This document shows, piece after piece, positions 29,623-37,368 of a stretch of DNA of 64,000 bases (positions are counted from its first letter, which is position 1; every line of letters begins with the position of its first letter). The notes under the pieces were generated by a model. That model saw only the letters and a list, made by a program, of their open reading frames with translations, ran no database searches and was not told the origin of the DNA. The position numbers and the translations under genes are program-made. The DNA is from Actinomadura atramentaria DSM 43919 (GTDB lineage: Bacteria > Actinomycetota > Actinomycetes > Streptosporangiales > Streptosporangiaceae), in assembly GCF_000381885.1 (NCBI RefSeq), contig NZ_KB907209.1:532478-596477 (forward strand). The letters run 5' to 3'.

Positions 29623-30386
29623 CCACGTCTGAATCCGTCCCGTCGCTGCGGGTCAGCGGACTCGCCTACGCCTACCCCGACGGCACCCAGGCCCTGTACG
29701 GGGTGGACGTCACGATCGGGCGCGGCGAGCGCGTCGCGCTGCTCGGCCCGAACGGGGCGGGCAAGACGACGCTGGTCCTGCATCTGAACGGCATCCTGCA
29801 CGGCGGCCTCGGCACCGTGGACGTCGGCGGGCTGCGCGTCGACCCCAAGGACAAGAAGGCGCTGCGGGAGATCCGCCGCCGCGTCGGGATCGTCTTCCAG
29901 GACCCCGACGACCAGCTCTTCATGCCGACCGTCCGGGAGGACGTCGCGTTCGGGCCCGCCAACCTCGGGATCGCCGGGGCCGAGCTGGACCGGCGCGTCG
30001 CGGCCGCGCTCGACCGCGTCGGGATGGGGCACGTCGCGGACCGGCCGCCGCAGCACCTCAGCTTCGGGCAGCGCCGCCGCGTCGCCGTCGCGACCGTGCT
30101 GGCGATGGAGCCGGAGATCCTGGTGCTGGACGAGCCGTCGTCCAACCTGGACCCGGCGGGCCGCCGCGAGCTGGCCGAGATCCTGCTCGGCCTCGACGTG
30201 ACGGTCCTGATGGTCACCCACGACCTGCCGTACGCGGCGGAGCTGTGCCCGCGCTCGCTGATCCTGTCCGGCGGCGTCATCGCGGCCGACGCACCCACGC
30301 TGGACCTGCTCGCGGACGACGAGCTGCTGCGCGCCCACCGGCTGGAGCTGCCGTTCGGGTTCGACCCGGCGGCCGCCGCCCGTTGA
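29619..30386 (+). CDS. cbiO: ECF transporter ATP-binding protein CbiO
   Basis: A 255-aa ABC ATPase energising the nickel/cobalt importer, probably as a homodimer since only one ATPase gene is present. Walker A GPNGAGKTT is near residue 43, the Q-loop is FQDPDDQLF, the signature LSFGQRRRVAVA, Walker B EILVLDEPSSNLDP and the H-loop MVTHDL. The GTG overlaps the cbiQ stop. The last 14 bases of the gene including the stop codon are duplicated in tandem just downstream (30375-30402). Last gene of the operon. Confidence 0.93.
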   Translation: MTTSESVPSLRVSGLAYAYPDGTQALYGVDVTIGRGERVALLGPNGAGKTTLVLHLNGILHGGLGTVDVGGLRVDPKDKKALREIRRRVGIVFQDPDDQLFMPTVREDVAFGPANLGIAGAELDRRVAAALDRVGMGHVADRPPQHLSFGQRRRVAVATVLAMEPEILVLDEPSSNLDPAGRRELAEILLGLDVTVLMVTHDLPYAAELCPRSLILSGGVIAADAPTLDLLADDELLRAHRLELPFGFDPAAAAR

Positions 30387-30402
30387 GCGCCGCCCGTTGA
30401 GG
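30375..30402. repeat. 14-bp tandem duplication across the cbiO stop codon
   Basis: GCCGCCCGTTGAGC (30375-30388) is followed at once by GCCGCCCGTTGAGG. Each copy contains the TGA; the first is the cbiO stop. Confidence 0.85.
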
Positions 30403-30518
30403 GGCGGTCCGCCCGGCGCGTCCCGGTCCCGCGGGTGAGAGGTCGGCAACACTCCGGCCGGTTCTCGACGATTCGGCTTGCCCCGTCGCGCGGGGTTCGG
30501 GAAACTCACGGTCCGTAG

Positions 30519-30533
30519 TGGCAATGGTTTTCA
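30519..30533 (+). promoter_or_regulatory. Zur-like operator candidate upstream of the CooC-like ATPase
   Basis: TGGCAATGGTTTTCA agrees with the actinomycete Zur consensus TGAAAATGATTTTCA at 12 of 15 bases (consensus from memory). The right half (TTTTCA, extended by T) is perfect and the left half is degenerate. It lies 21 bases before the GTG, where a bound repressor would block transcription. Confidence 0.45.
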
Positions 30534-30554
30534 TATCCGAATCGGGGGCATACC

Positions 30555-31490
30555 GTGAAAATCGCGTTCGTGGGCAAGGGCGGCAGCGGCAAGACCACGC
30601 TGTCGTCGCTGTTCGTCCGGCACCTGGCGGCGCGGGGGCTGCCGGTCGTCGCCGTGGACGCCGACATCAACCAGCACCTCGGCGTCGCGCTCGGCCTCGA
30701 CGACGACCGCGCCGCCAAGGTCCCCGCGCTCGGCGAGCGGCTGACCGAGATCAAGGAGTGGCTGCGCGGCGACAACCCGCGCATCGCGTCCGCCGCCGCG
30801 ATGGTCAAGACGACGCCGCCCGGTGCGGGCTCGCGGCTGCTGCGGCCCCGCGGCGACGACCCGGTCCACGCGCTCGGGCAGGAGGTGGACGGCGTCACGC
30901 TGCTGGCCACCGGTCCGTTCAGCGACGAGGACCTGGGCGTCGCCTGCTACCACTCCAAGACCGGCGCGGTCGAGCTGTACCTGAACCACCTCGTGGACGG
31001 GCCCGGCGAGTACGTCGTCGTGGACATGACCGCCGGGGCCGACACGTTCGCGTCCGGACTGTTCACCCGGTTCGACCTGATGTTCCTGGTCGCCGAGCCC
31101 ACCCGGAAGGGCGTCGGCGTCTACCGGCAGTACACCGAGTACGCGCGGGACTTCGACGTCGCCATCAAGGTCGTCGGCAACAAGGTCCAGAACGACGACG
31201 ACGTCGCCTACCTGCGCGACCACGTCGGGGACGACCTGCTGGCGTGGGTCGGGCAGTCCGCCGCCGTCCGCGCGTTCGAGCAGGGCCGCGCCGGGGTCGC
31301 CCTGGAGGACGCCAACGCCGCCGCCCTCGACGCGATGCTCGCCGCCGTGGACGCCCGCGCCAAGGACTGGGACGCGTACTTCCAGCAGGCCGTGGACTTC
31401 CACATCAAGAACGCGCGGTCCTGGGCGAACCGCGCGGTCGGCGCGAACCTCGAGGAGCAGGTCGATCCCGGGTTCCGCTACCCGGCCTGA
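30555..31490 (+). CDS. MinD/CooC-like P-loop ATPase, possible metallochaperone
   Basis: A 311-aa SIMIBI-class ATPase with the deviant Walker A GKGGSGKTT (residues 7-15) and DADINQHLGVALG (switch I), closest in layout to CooC, which uses ATP to insert nickel into CO dehydrogenase. CooC has a CxC metal site between its switch regions; here the matching place reads GVACYHS, giving Cys131-x-His133. FVAEPTRKGV-like and VGNKVQN motifs follow (the latter for nucleotide specificity). The GTG has GGGGG about seven bases upstream. No CO dehydrogenase gene is in the window. Its position next to a nickel/cobalt importer and behind a Zur-like box suggests metal delivery, which is inference. Confidence 0.7.
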   Translation: MKIAFVGKGGSGKTTLSSLFVRHLAARGLPVVAVDADINQHLGVALGLDDDRAAKVPALGERLTEIKEWLRGDNPRIASAAAMVKTTPPGAGSRLLRPRGDDPVHALGQEVDGVTLLATGPFSDEDLGVACYHSKTGAVELYLNHLVDGPGEYVVVDMTAGADTFASGLFTRFDLMFLVAEPTRKGVGVYRQYTEYARDFDVAIKVVGNKVQNDDDVAYLRDHVGDDLLAWVGQSAAVRAFEQGRAGVALEDANAAALDAMLAAVDARAKDWDAYFQQAVDFHIKNARSWANRAVGANLEEQVDPGFRYPA

Positions 31491-31533
31491 AACGGGCGGC
31501 CGGACGGGGCTACCGGCGCGGCGGCGGGCGGGT

Positions 31534-31539
31534 TACGCT
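31534..31539 (+). promoter_or_regulatory. -10 box for the proline-rich membrane protein
   Basis: TACGCT eight bases before the ATG; no ribosome site. Confidence 0.45.
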
Positions 31540-31547
31540 ACGCCGCC

Positions 31548-32618
31548 ATGACGTTCAGCCCGCCGCCCGGCCCCCCGCCCGGTCCGCCGCAGCCGCCCGG
31601 CCCTCCTCCGCGCGGCGCCGAGGCGCGGCCGCGCGCGTTCCTCGTCGGACTGGGCGCGGTCGCGCCGCTGCTGGTGCTGTTCGTCGTGTTCGGCAACCCG
31701 TGGGTCCGGACGTGGCTGTTCACGCACGTCCACGCCGACGAGTCGATCCTGACGCCCGTCATGTGGCTGTCGTTCCTCGACTGGGGGTTCGGGCGGGGGC
31801 ACCAGCCGCCCGCGGACTACCTCGTCCTCGACCTGCTCGGCACGCTGCTCGCGCTCGGGCTGACGCTGCTGCTGGCGACGGGCGCGGCGCGCTCGCTCGA
31901 CCCGCGCCGGGGCGCGTTCGGCGCGTTCGCGGGCGCGTGGTGGGCGGCGCTCGTCGGCTGCGCGGTCGGCGGGTTCGTCAAGGGCGGCGCGGTCATCGCG
32001 AGTTCGGGCGGGTACGGCAGCACCCAGTACCGCATGCTGTGGACCGTCATGGAGAGCGGGCTCGGGTTCGCGATCGTCTACGGCTGGCTCGGCGGGGCGG
32101 TCGCGGTGCTGGCCTACTTCGCGGGCCGGGGCAAGGCGGGCGCGGCGGGGCCGGGCGCGCCGCTCGCGCCGGGGCATCCCGCCGGAGTCCCGTACACGCC
32201 GCCCGCGGGGGCGCAGGGGCCGCCGGTCGGCTGGGGGCCGCCCCAGCAGCCCGTGCCACAACCCGTGCCGCAACCCGCGCCGCCGCAGCCGTACGCGCCG
32301 CAGCCCTACGCCGCGCAGCCGGGCGGCTGGGGCGCGCCGCAGCCGCCCCCGCCGCCGGGGCAGCAGCCCGGTCCGTACGGCCGGCAGCCGCCGCCCCCGC
32401 CGGGTCAGCAGCCGCCTCCGCCGCCGGGACAGCCGGGCGAGCCGTCGAGTCAGGGCCAGCAGCCGCCCGAGCCGCCGGGCCACGAGCCGGAGCGGCCGAC
32501 GCCGTCCAAGCCGTCCGAGCCGTCGAACCAGGACGCACGGGACGCGTCGGACGAGCCGGGCGAGGCACCCGGACCGGACGACGACGAGGTCACCCGCGCC
32601 GACCGCCGCGACGCCTGA
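31548..32618 (+). CDS. Proline-rich integral membrane protein
   Basis: A 356-aa protein of unknown function. A short Pro/Gly N terminus (PPPGPPPGPPQPPGPPP) leads into about four hydrophobic segments: 30-48, about 88-106 (LDLLGTLLALGLTLLLATGA), about 120-145, and about 165-188 (GLGFAIVYGWLGGAVAVLAYF). From about residue 200 on it is cytoplasmic-looking, low-complexity Pro/Gln/Gly/Tyr sequence with PQPYAPQPYAAQP and PPPPGQQP repeats, ending in an acidic tail. Such tails often bind SH3- or WW-like partners or undergo condensation, but no function can be assigned. It starts from a leaderless-type promoter. Confidence 0.7.
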   Translation: MTFSPPPGPPPGPPQPPGPPPRGAEARPRAFLVGLGAVAPLLVLFVVFGNPWVRTWLFTHVHADESILTPVMWLSFLDWGFGRGHQPPADYLVLDLLGTLLALGLTLLLATGAARSLDPRRGAFGAFAGAWWAALVGCAVGGFVKGGAVIASSGGYGSTQYRMLWTVMESGLGFAIVYGWLGGAVAVLAYFAGRGKAGAAGPGAPLAPGHPAGVPYTPPAGAQGPPVGWGPPQQPVPQPVPQPAPPQPYAPQPYAAQPGGWGAPQPPPPPGQQPGPYGRQPPPPPGQQPPPPPGQPGEPSSQGQQPPEPPGHEPERPTPSKPSEPSNQDARDASDEPGEAPGPDDDEVTRADRRDA

Positions 32619-32648
32619 CCCGGGGACCGGGGGCACCGCGACACCTGC

Positions 32649-32654
32649 GACAAT
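32649..32654 (+). promoter_or_regulatory. -10 box for rpiB
   Basis: GACAAT six bases before the ATG, no ribosome site. Confidence 0.45.
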
Positions 32655-32660
32655 CTCCGC

Positions 32661-33137
32661 ATGCGCGTGTTTCTGGGATGCGACCATGCCGGCTTCGAGC
32701 TGAAGGAGCACCTGCTCTCCTGGCTCAAGGAGAACGGGCACGAGGCCGTGGACTGCGGGGCCCTGCAGTACGACGCGGTGGACGACTACCCGCCGTTCGT
32801 GCTGCGCGCCGCCGAGCGCGTCGCCGCCGAGCCGGGCACGCTCGGCATCGTGATCGGCGGTTCGGGCAACGGCGAGGCCATCGCGGCGAACAAGGTCAAG
32901 GGCGTCCGGGCCGCGCTGGTGTGGAGCGACGCGACCGCGACGCTGGCCCGCGAGCACAACGACGCGAACGTCATCAGCCTCGGCGCGCGGCAGCACGACC
33001 TCGCCGACGCGACCCGGTTCGTCGAGCTGTTCCTGGCCACGCCGTACTCCGACGAGCCGCGCCACACGCGCCGCATCACGATGCTCGCGGAGTACGAGGA
33101 CACGGGCGAACTGCCCCCGCTGCCCGCCGAGGACTGA
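32661..33137 (+). CDS. rpiB: Ribose-5-phosphate isomerase B
   Basis: Interconverts ribose 5-phosphate and ribulose 5-phosphate in the pentose phosphate pathway. The 158 aa have the RpiB/LacAB fold: GCDHAGFELKEHL at the N terminus, DCGALQYDAVDDYPPFVLRAAE, the phosphate/anion-hole loop GGSGNGEAIAANKVKGVRAALVWS, the active-site-region AREHNDANVISLGARQH, and a C-terminal helix with RHTRRI. The tyrosine in ALQYDAVDDYP and the Glu of GNGE agree with the actinobacterial subtype. Near pepN and the Rv2466c-type gene, as in M. tuberculosis (Rv2465c, from memory). Confidence 0.95.
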   Translation: MRVFLGCDHAGFELKEHLLSWLKENGHEAVDCGALQYDAVDDYPPFVLRAAERVAAEPGTLGIVIGGSGNGEAIAANKVKGVRAALVWSDATATLAREHNDANVISLGARQHDLADATRFVELFLATPYSDEPRHTRRITMLAEYEDTGELPPLPAED

Positions 33138-33144
33138 CCGGAAC

Positions 33145-33178
33145 CGGCCCCGTCCCGCGTCCGCGCGGCACGGGGCCG
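33145..33178 (+). terminator. Hairpin terminator after rpiB
   Basis: CGGCCCCGT at 33145-33153 pairs with ACGGGGCCG at 33170-33178, eight bases past the stop; the inner CGCG-rich loop may extend the stem. Confidence 0.65.
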
Positions 33179-33321
33179 CCGTGTGTCCGGTCCCGGCCGC
33201 AGCCCGCGCGCGGCGGCGGTTCCGGGACGGTCGCACCCGCGATGACCGTCCCGTCGCGCAGGGTGATCGCGGCGGTGGAACCCCACCGTGGGCGCCGGAT
33301 GCTCGGTATGGTCCTAGCGTC

Positions 33322-34485
33322 ATGCTGCAACGACTGGTGCGCCTTCTTCCGCTCCGGGCCCGCGCGTTCCTGCGCCGGATGCCGGTGCTCGTGCGCCTGT
33401 ACCGGTGGATGCGGCAGGGCAAGCTGACCCGCGAGCGGTACGTCTTCGTCGCGCTGGCGCTGCTTGCGCTGGTGATCGGCCTCGGCGGCGACTCGCGGTC
33501 GCGGGCGACGTCGGGCGCGCTGGTGCTCATCGTCCTCGGCGGCGGGCTGCTGCTGAAGATCCGGACGGTCGTCGCGCTGCTCGTGGTGGTCGCCGGGATC
33601 ATCGGGTTCAACGCGTACGCGGCGTGGGACGACGGGCGCGGCCTCGGCGTCGGCCTGATCGCGACGATCGTCATCAGCGCGCTGCTCGCGCTGACCCTGG
33701 CCCGGACGCGCCAGCAGCTCGGCGTGCAGGGCCTGCGCGGCGACTCGATGCTGCTGGAGCTGCGCGACCGGCTGCGCCGCCAGGGCGAGCTGCCCGACCT
33801 GCCGCCGGGCTGGGACGCGCAGGTCGTCCTGCTCCAGGCGGGCGGGTCGTCGTTCGGCGGCGACTTCGTGGTGTCGGTGCGCGAGGACGACCGGCTGGAG
33901 GTCGCGCTGGTCGACGTGTCGGGCAAGGGCACCGACGCGGGGACACGGGCGCTCATGCTGTCGGGCGCGTTCGGCGGACTTCTTGGATCGGTCCAGCGGG
34001 AGGGCTTCCTGCCCGCCTGCAACCGCTACCTGCACCGGCAGCGCTGGGACGAGGGGTTCGTCACCGCCGTCCACGTCGAGATCGACCTGGCGACCGGCGC
34101 GTACACCGTCGAGTCGGCCGGGCACCCGCCCGCCGTGCAGTTCGACGCGAGCAGCGGGCAGTGGCAGGTCAGCCCGGCCAAGGGCGTCGTGCTCGGCGTC
34201 GTGCCGGAGATGGACTGCGTCGCCGACACCGGGACGCTCATGCCGGGCGACGCGCTGCTCCTCTACACCGACGGCCTGGTCGAGACGCCCGGCACCGACC
34301 TGGACCAGGGCATCGAGAACCTGCTGGGCCAGGCGGAGCGGCTCGTCCCCGAGGGGTTCCGCAAGGGCGCGCGGGAACTCGTGGAGCGGATGGCGGCCGA
34401 GCGCGACGACGACTGCGCGCTCGTCGTGATCTGGCGCACGTGGCCGCCGCCGGAGCGAGTCGCGCGGCCCGAACTGGAAACGTGA
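33322..34485 (+). CDS. Membrane-bound PP2C-type (SpoIIE domain) Ser/Thr phosphatase
   Basis: A 387-aa protein with three or four N-terminal helices (about residues 32-130: YVFVALALLALVIGL, SGALVLIVLGGGLLL, VVALLVVVAGIIGF, LIATIVISALLALTLA) and a cytoplasmic SpoIIE-like phosphatase domain from about 150. The metal-binding Asp residues lie in ALVDVSGKGTDAGTRALML and in GDALLLYTDGLVE; the last metal site is RDDDCALVVI. Such phosphatases dephosphorylate anti-sigma antagonists in partner-switching. No anti-sigma or STAS gene is adjacent. The ATG at 33322 follows a TATGGT box by nine bases and gives the expected helical N terminus; the longer frame upstream is not supported. Confidence 0.85.
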   Translation: MLQRLVRLLPLRARAFLRRMPVLVRLYRWMRQGKLTRERYVFVALALLALVIGLGGDSRSRATSGALVLIVLGGGLLLKIRTVVALLVVVAGIIGFNAYAAWDDGRGLGVGLIATIVISALLALTLARTRQQLGVQGLRGDSMLLELRDRLRRQGELPDLPPGWDAQVVLLQAGGSSFGGDFVVSVREDDRLEVALVDVSGKGTDAGTRALMLSGAFGGLLGSVQREGFLPACNRYLHRQRWDEGFVTAVHVEIDLATGAYTVESAGHPPAVQFDASSGQWQVSPAKGVVLGVVPEMDCVADTGTLMPGDALLLYTDGLVETPGTDLDQGIENLLGQAERLVPEGFRKGARELVERMAAERDDDCALVVIWRTWPPPERVARPELET

Positions 34486-34613
34486 ACGTCATCTCGATGT
34501 AGCCCCCAGTGAACACCGCACCGGCAGACTGGGAACCAGTTCGGCAACCGGCTCGGAACTCGTCGGATCCTCCTCGGCGCGCGAGACCCCGGGCGGTTGG
34601 CGGCACCGAAGGT

Positions 34614-34667
34614 GATGCCCGCGCGAACGGCACCCCAGGGGTGGGAGGCGCCGTCCGCGCGGGCATC
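34614..34667 (+). terminator. Long compound hairpin after the phosphatase gene
   Basis: GATGCCCGCGCG at 34614-34625 pairs with its exact complement at 34656-34667. Inside, ACGGC pairs with GCCGT and ACCCC with GGGGT. CTTTTCC follows the right arm. It could terminate the upstream gene or protect its 3' end. Confidence 0.65.
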
Positions 34668-34715
34668 GGCCTTTTCCGGGCCGCGCGGGCGTTTCCCATA
34701 TACCGGCATAACCGA

Positions 34716-34744
34716 TTGACTTGGTAGGGATAGTTCCCTTTAAT
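34716..34744 (+). promoter_or_regulatory. Near-consensus sigma-70-type promoter for the flavin reductase pair
   Basis: TTGACT (34716-34721), a 17-base spacer and TTTAAT (34739-34744). The expected transcription start is around 34751, at the GTG of the reductase gene, so the transcript is probably leaderless. This is the strongest promoter-like sequence noticed in the window. Confidence 0.7.
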
Positions 34745-34751
34745 GGGGCGC

Positions 34752-35273
34752 GTGAGCTTCCCGGTCATCATCGGCAACCCCCGCCCCCGATCCCGCACCG
34801 CCACGGCCGCGCTGGCCGCCGCCCGCGCCGTCGCCGAGGCGGCGGGACTGTCCGCCGTTCCCGAGACCACCGACCTGTCCGAGCTCGGACCGGACCTGCT
34901 GCGGTCCGACCCCGGCCCGGACGTCGCCGCCGCGCTCGACCGCGTCGCGGCGGCCGACCTCCTGCTCATCGCCAGCCCCACCTACAAGGGGACCTACACC
35001 GGCCTGCTGAAGACCTTCCTGGATCGGCTGCCGGGCGGCGCGCTGACCGGTAAGGTCGCGCTGCCGCTGCTGGTCCTCGGCGCGCCGCAGCACGCGCTGG
35101 CCGTGGAGGTCCATCTGCGGCCCCTGCTCGTCGAGCTGGGCGCGACCGTCCCGACCCCGGGGCTCGCGCTGCTCGAACAAGACCTCGACCGGCTCGATTC
35201 CGTCGTCACGGAATGGGCCGGCCGTGTGGCCCCCGCCGTGCGGGGCGCTCTGCCGGCGGGGGTGTCCCGGTGA
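34752..35273 (+). CDS. NAD(P)H-dependent FMN reductase
   Basis: A 173-aa flavodoxin-fold flavin reductase of the SsuE/NADPH-FMN reductase type. FPVIIGNPRPRSRTA is the flavin-phosphate loop, and ASPTYKGTYTGLLKTFLDRLPGGAL the second flavin contact and dimer region. It probably supplies FMNH2 to a monooxygenase. An ATG at 34743 lies inside the -10 box TTTAAT, so it cannot be on the mRNA; the GTG at 34752 coincides with the predicted transcription start and gives the standard N terminus. The stop overlaps the GTG of the next gene (GTGA). Confidence 0.85.
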   Translation: MSFPVIIGNPRPRSRTATAALAAARAVAEAAGLSAVPETTDLSELGPDLLRSDPGPDVAAALDRVAAADLLLIASPTYKGTYTGLLKTFLDRLPGGALTGKVALPLLVLGAPQHALAVEVHLRPLLVELGATVPTPGLALLEQDLDRLDSVVTEWAGRVAPAVRGALPAGVSR

Positions 35274-35845
35274 CCGGGACGGCGACGGCACGGCCCGTCC
35301 CGGTCACCGGGGACTCCTTCCGCGACGCGCTCGCCCGGCACGCCGCCGGTGTCGTCGTGGTCACCGCGCGTCCTTCCGGGGGCGCGCCGGAAGGACTCAC
35401 CGCGACCTCCTTCACCTCCGTCAGCCTCGATCCGCCGCTCGTGTCGTTCTACGTCGCGCGGTCCTCGACGACGTTCCCGCGGCTGCGGACGGCGTCCGGC
35501 TTCACCGTCAACGTCCTGCGGCACGACCAGGCCGACCTCGCGGCGCGGTTCGCCGCGCGCGACGCCGACCGCTTCGCCGCCCCGACGCGCTGGCGGTCCG
35601 GGCCGCGCGGCGAGCCGCTGCTGGAGGGCGTCGCGGTCCGGCTGGGCTGCGCGTGGCACAGCGTCCGCGAGATCGGGGACCACCTGCTCGTCGTCGGGCA
35701 CGTCACCGGCGTCGAGATCGGCGAGGACGACGATCTGCCGCTGCTCTACCACCGCGGGCGGTTCGGACGGTTCGCCGCGCACGGGCGGAACGTCAAGAAA
35801 GTCCATCCGGAGGTTTCGCCCGGGCCCGCCCGGCAACAAACATGA
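35270..35845 (+). CDS. Flavin reductase domain protein (FMN-binding split barrel)
   Basis: A 191-aa flavin reductase-like protein with the split-barrel fold: DALARHAAGVVVVTA, EGLTATSFTSVSLDPPLVSFYVARSSTTF (flavin loop), SGFTVNVLRHDQADLAARFA, and GDHLLVVGHVTGVE. Enzymes of this fold supply reduced flavin to two-component monooxygenases. Translationally coupled to the SsuE-like gene by a GTGA overlap. The paired reductases suggest a flavin-dependent oxygenation step, perhaps in organosulphur use, but no monooxygenase follows directly; the luciferase-like enzyme at 53962 is 19 kb away. Confidence 0.85.
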   Translation: MTGTATARPVPVTGDSFRDALARHAAGVVVVTARPSGGAPEGLTATSFTSVSLDPPLVSFYVARSSTTFPRLRTASGFTVNVLRHDQADLAARFAARDADRFAAPTRWRSGPRGEPLLEGVAVRLGCAWHSVREIGDHLLVVGHVTGVEIGEDDDLPLLYHRGRFGRFAAHGRNVKKVHPEVSPGPARQQT

Positions 35846-35908
35846 TCAACTGATCGTCCGTCCCCCGGCGACGGTCGCCGTGCGCGTCCGAGCGGAGGGG
35901 GAGCGGAG

Positions 35909-37312
35909 ATGCCGCGTCGCGGGTGGCGCCCGCCGTCGCGCTGGTCGCTGCGCGCCCGGGTGACCTTTCTCGTCACCGCGATCTTCGTCGGCTTCATCAT
36001 CGCGGGCTGGGTCGCGTACTACTTCATCCTGCACGCGATCGTCTTCAAGAACCTGCGGCACGACGGGGAGAAGGCGGTCGCGGAGATCAGCGCGGCCGTG
36101 CGCGCGCCGGGGCCGGACGAGCTGCGGACGCGGCAGCTCGGGTTCTCGCTGATCCAGATCGTGGACGACCGGGGCCGCGTCGTCGCCGCGAACACCCAGG
36201 CCGCCGGTCTCCCGCCGCTGACGGCGCGCCGCCCCGCCCGATACGCCGGGACGGTCGCCAAGACGGTGGACGTGGGCGGCTACGACAGCTCCGTCTACGT
36301 CGTCGGGGGCTGGGCGCACACGCCCGACGGGTGGCGGATCGTCTACACGGGCCTACCGGTGCCCGTCCTCGGGATCGTCCTGCGCGTGATGATGTGGGAG
36401 GCCATCTTCGCGGTGCCGCTCACCGGGCTGGTCGTGGGCTGGGCGATCTGGCACGCGGTGTTCCGGGCCGTCCGGCCGGTGCAGCGGATGGAGCGGGAAC
36501 TCGCCGCGATCACCGGCGGCGCGGCCGAGCAGCGGCTGACCGTCCCGACGACCGGCGACGAGGTCGCGCACCTGGCCGAGTCGATCAACGTGACGCTGCA
36601 GCGGCTGCAGCGGGTGCTGGAGCGGCAGCGCGGGTTCGTCGCGGACGTCTCCCACGAGCTGCGCAGCCCGCTCACCGGGCTCCAGGCGCAGCTCGAGGTG
36701 GCGCTGCAGAGCCCGGAGGACGAGGACTGGCCCGCCGTCGCGCGCGGCGCGCTCGGCGAGGCCGACCGGCTGCAGCGGCTCGTCGCGGACCTGCTCATCA
36801 TGGCCAAGCTGGACGCGGGCGTGCCGCTGGAGCGCGAGGCCATCGACCTCGGCGCGTTCGCGGGCGACGAGTCGGTGCGGCACCGCCGCCGCGTGCCGGT
36901 GGACGTGGACGCGGAGCCGGGCGTGCTGGTGTGGGGCTCCAAGCACGCGCTGATGCGCGTCCTGACGAACCTGCTGGACAACGCCGAGCGGCACGCGGCC
37001 GGGCGGATCGAGGTGCGGGTGCGGTCGTCCGGCGGCGACGCGGTGCTGACCGTCCGAGACGACGGCGCGGGGATCGCGCCGGAGGACCGGGAGAAGGTGT
37101 TCCGCCGCTTCCAGCGGCTCGCCGAGAGCCGCCGCCGCGACAAGGGCGGCAGCGGGCTCGGCCTGCCGATCTCGCGGGACATCGCGAACGCGCACGGCGG
37201 GTCGCTGATCGCGACGGGCGACGGGCTGCCGTCGGCGGCGGGCGCGGGGCAGGGGGCGTGCCTGAAGCTGCGGCTGCCGCTGTCGGACTCGGGCACCCGC
37301 CGGACGTCCTGA
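35909..37312 (+). CDS. Orphan sensor histidine kinase
   Basis: A 467-aa two-helix membrane sensor kinase. Helix 1 is at about 14-38, an extracytoplasmic loop of about 110 residues follows (PGPDELRTRQLGFSLIQIVDDRGRVVAAN), helix 2 is at about 150-172, HAMP at about 175-235 (RPVQRMERELAAITGGAAEQRLTVP), the phosphoacceptor is His249 in DVSHELRSPLTGLQAQLEVAL, and the ATPase has NLLDNAERHA (N box), DDGAGIAPEDREKVFRRF (G1) and GSGLGLPI (G2). CGGAGGGGGAGC precedes the ATG. No response regulator gene is adjacent; the partner is elsewhere. Confidence 0.92.
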   Translation: MPRRGWRPPSRWSLRARVTFLVTAIFVGFIIAGWVAYYFILHAIVFKNLRHDGEKAVAEISAAVRAPGPDELRTRQLGFSLIQIVDDRGRVVAANTQAAGLPPLTARRPARYAGTVAKTVDVGGYDSSVYVVGGWAHTPDGWRIVYTGLPVPVLGIVLRVMMWEAIFAVPLTGLVVGWAIWHAVFRAVRPVQRMERELAAITGGAAEQRLTVPTTGDEVAHLAESINVTLQRLQRVLERQRGFVADVSHELRSPLTGLQAQLEVALQSPEDEDWPAVARGALGEADRLQRLVADLLIMAKLDAGVPLEREAIDLGAFAGDESVRHRRRVPVDVDAEPGVLVWGSKHALMRVLTNLLDNAERHAAGRIEVRVRSSGGDAVLTVRDDGAGIAPEDREKVFRRFQRLAESRRRDKGGSGLGLPISRDIANAHGGSLIATGDGLPSAAGAGQGACLKLRLPLSDSGTRRTS

Positions 37313-37368
37313 CGGGGCGGTCCTCCTATGCTCTGCCGGACATGTCCGCGACCCCGGAGGGAGCCGCC

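Noticed and set aside
37342..37344. ATG start for the carboxyltransferase
   Set aside because: The GTG at 37369 has an excellent ribosome site; the TATGCT box before this ATG is better explained as the promoter of a short-leader transcript.
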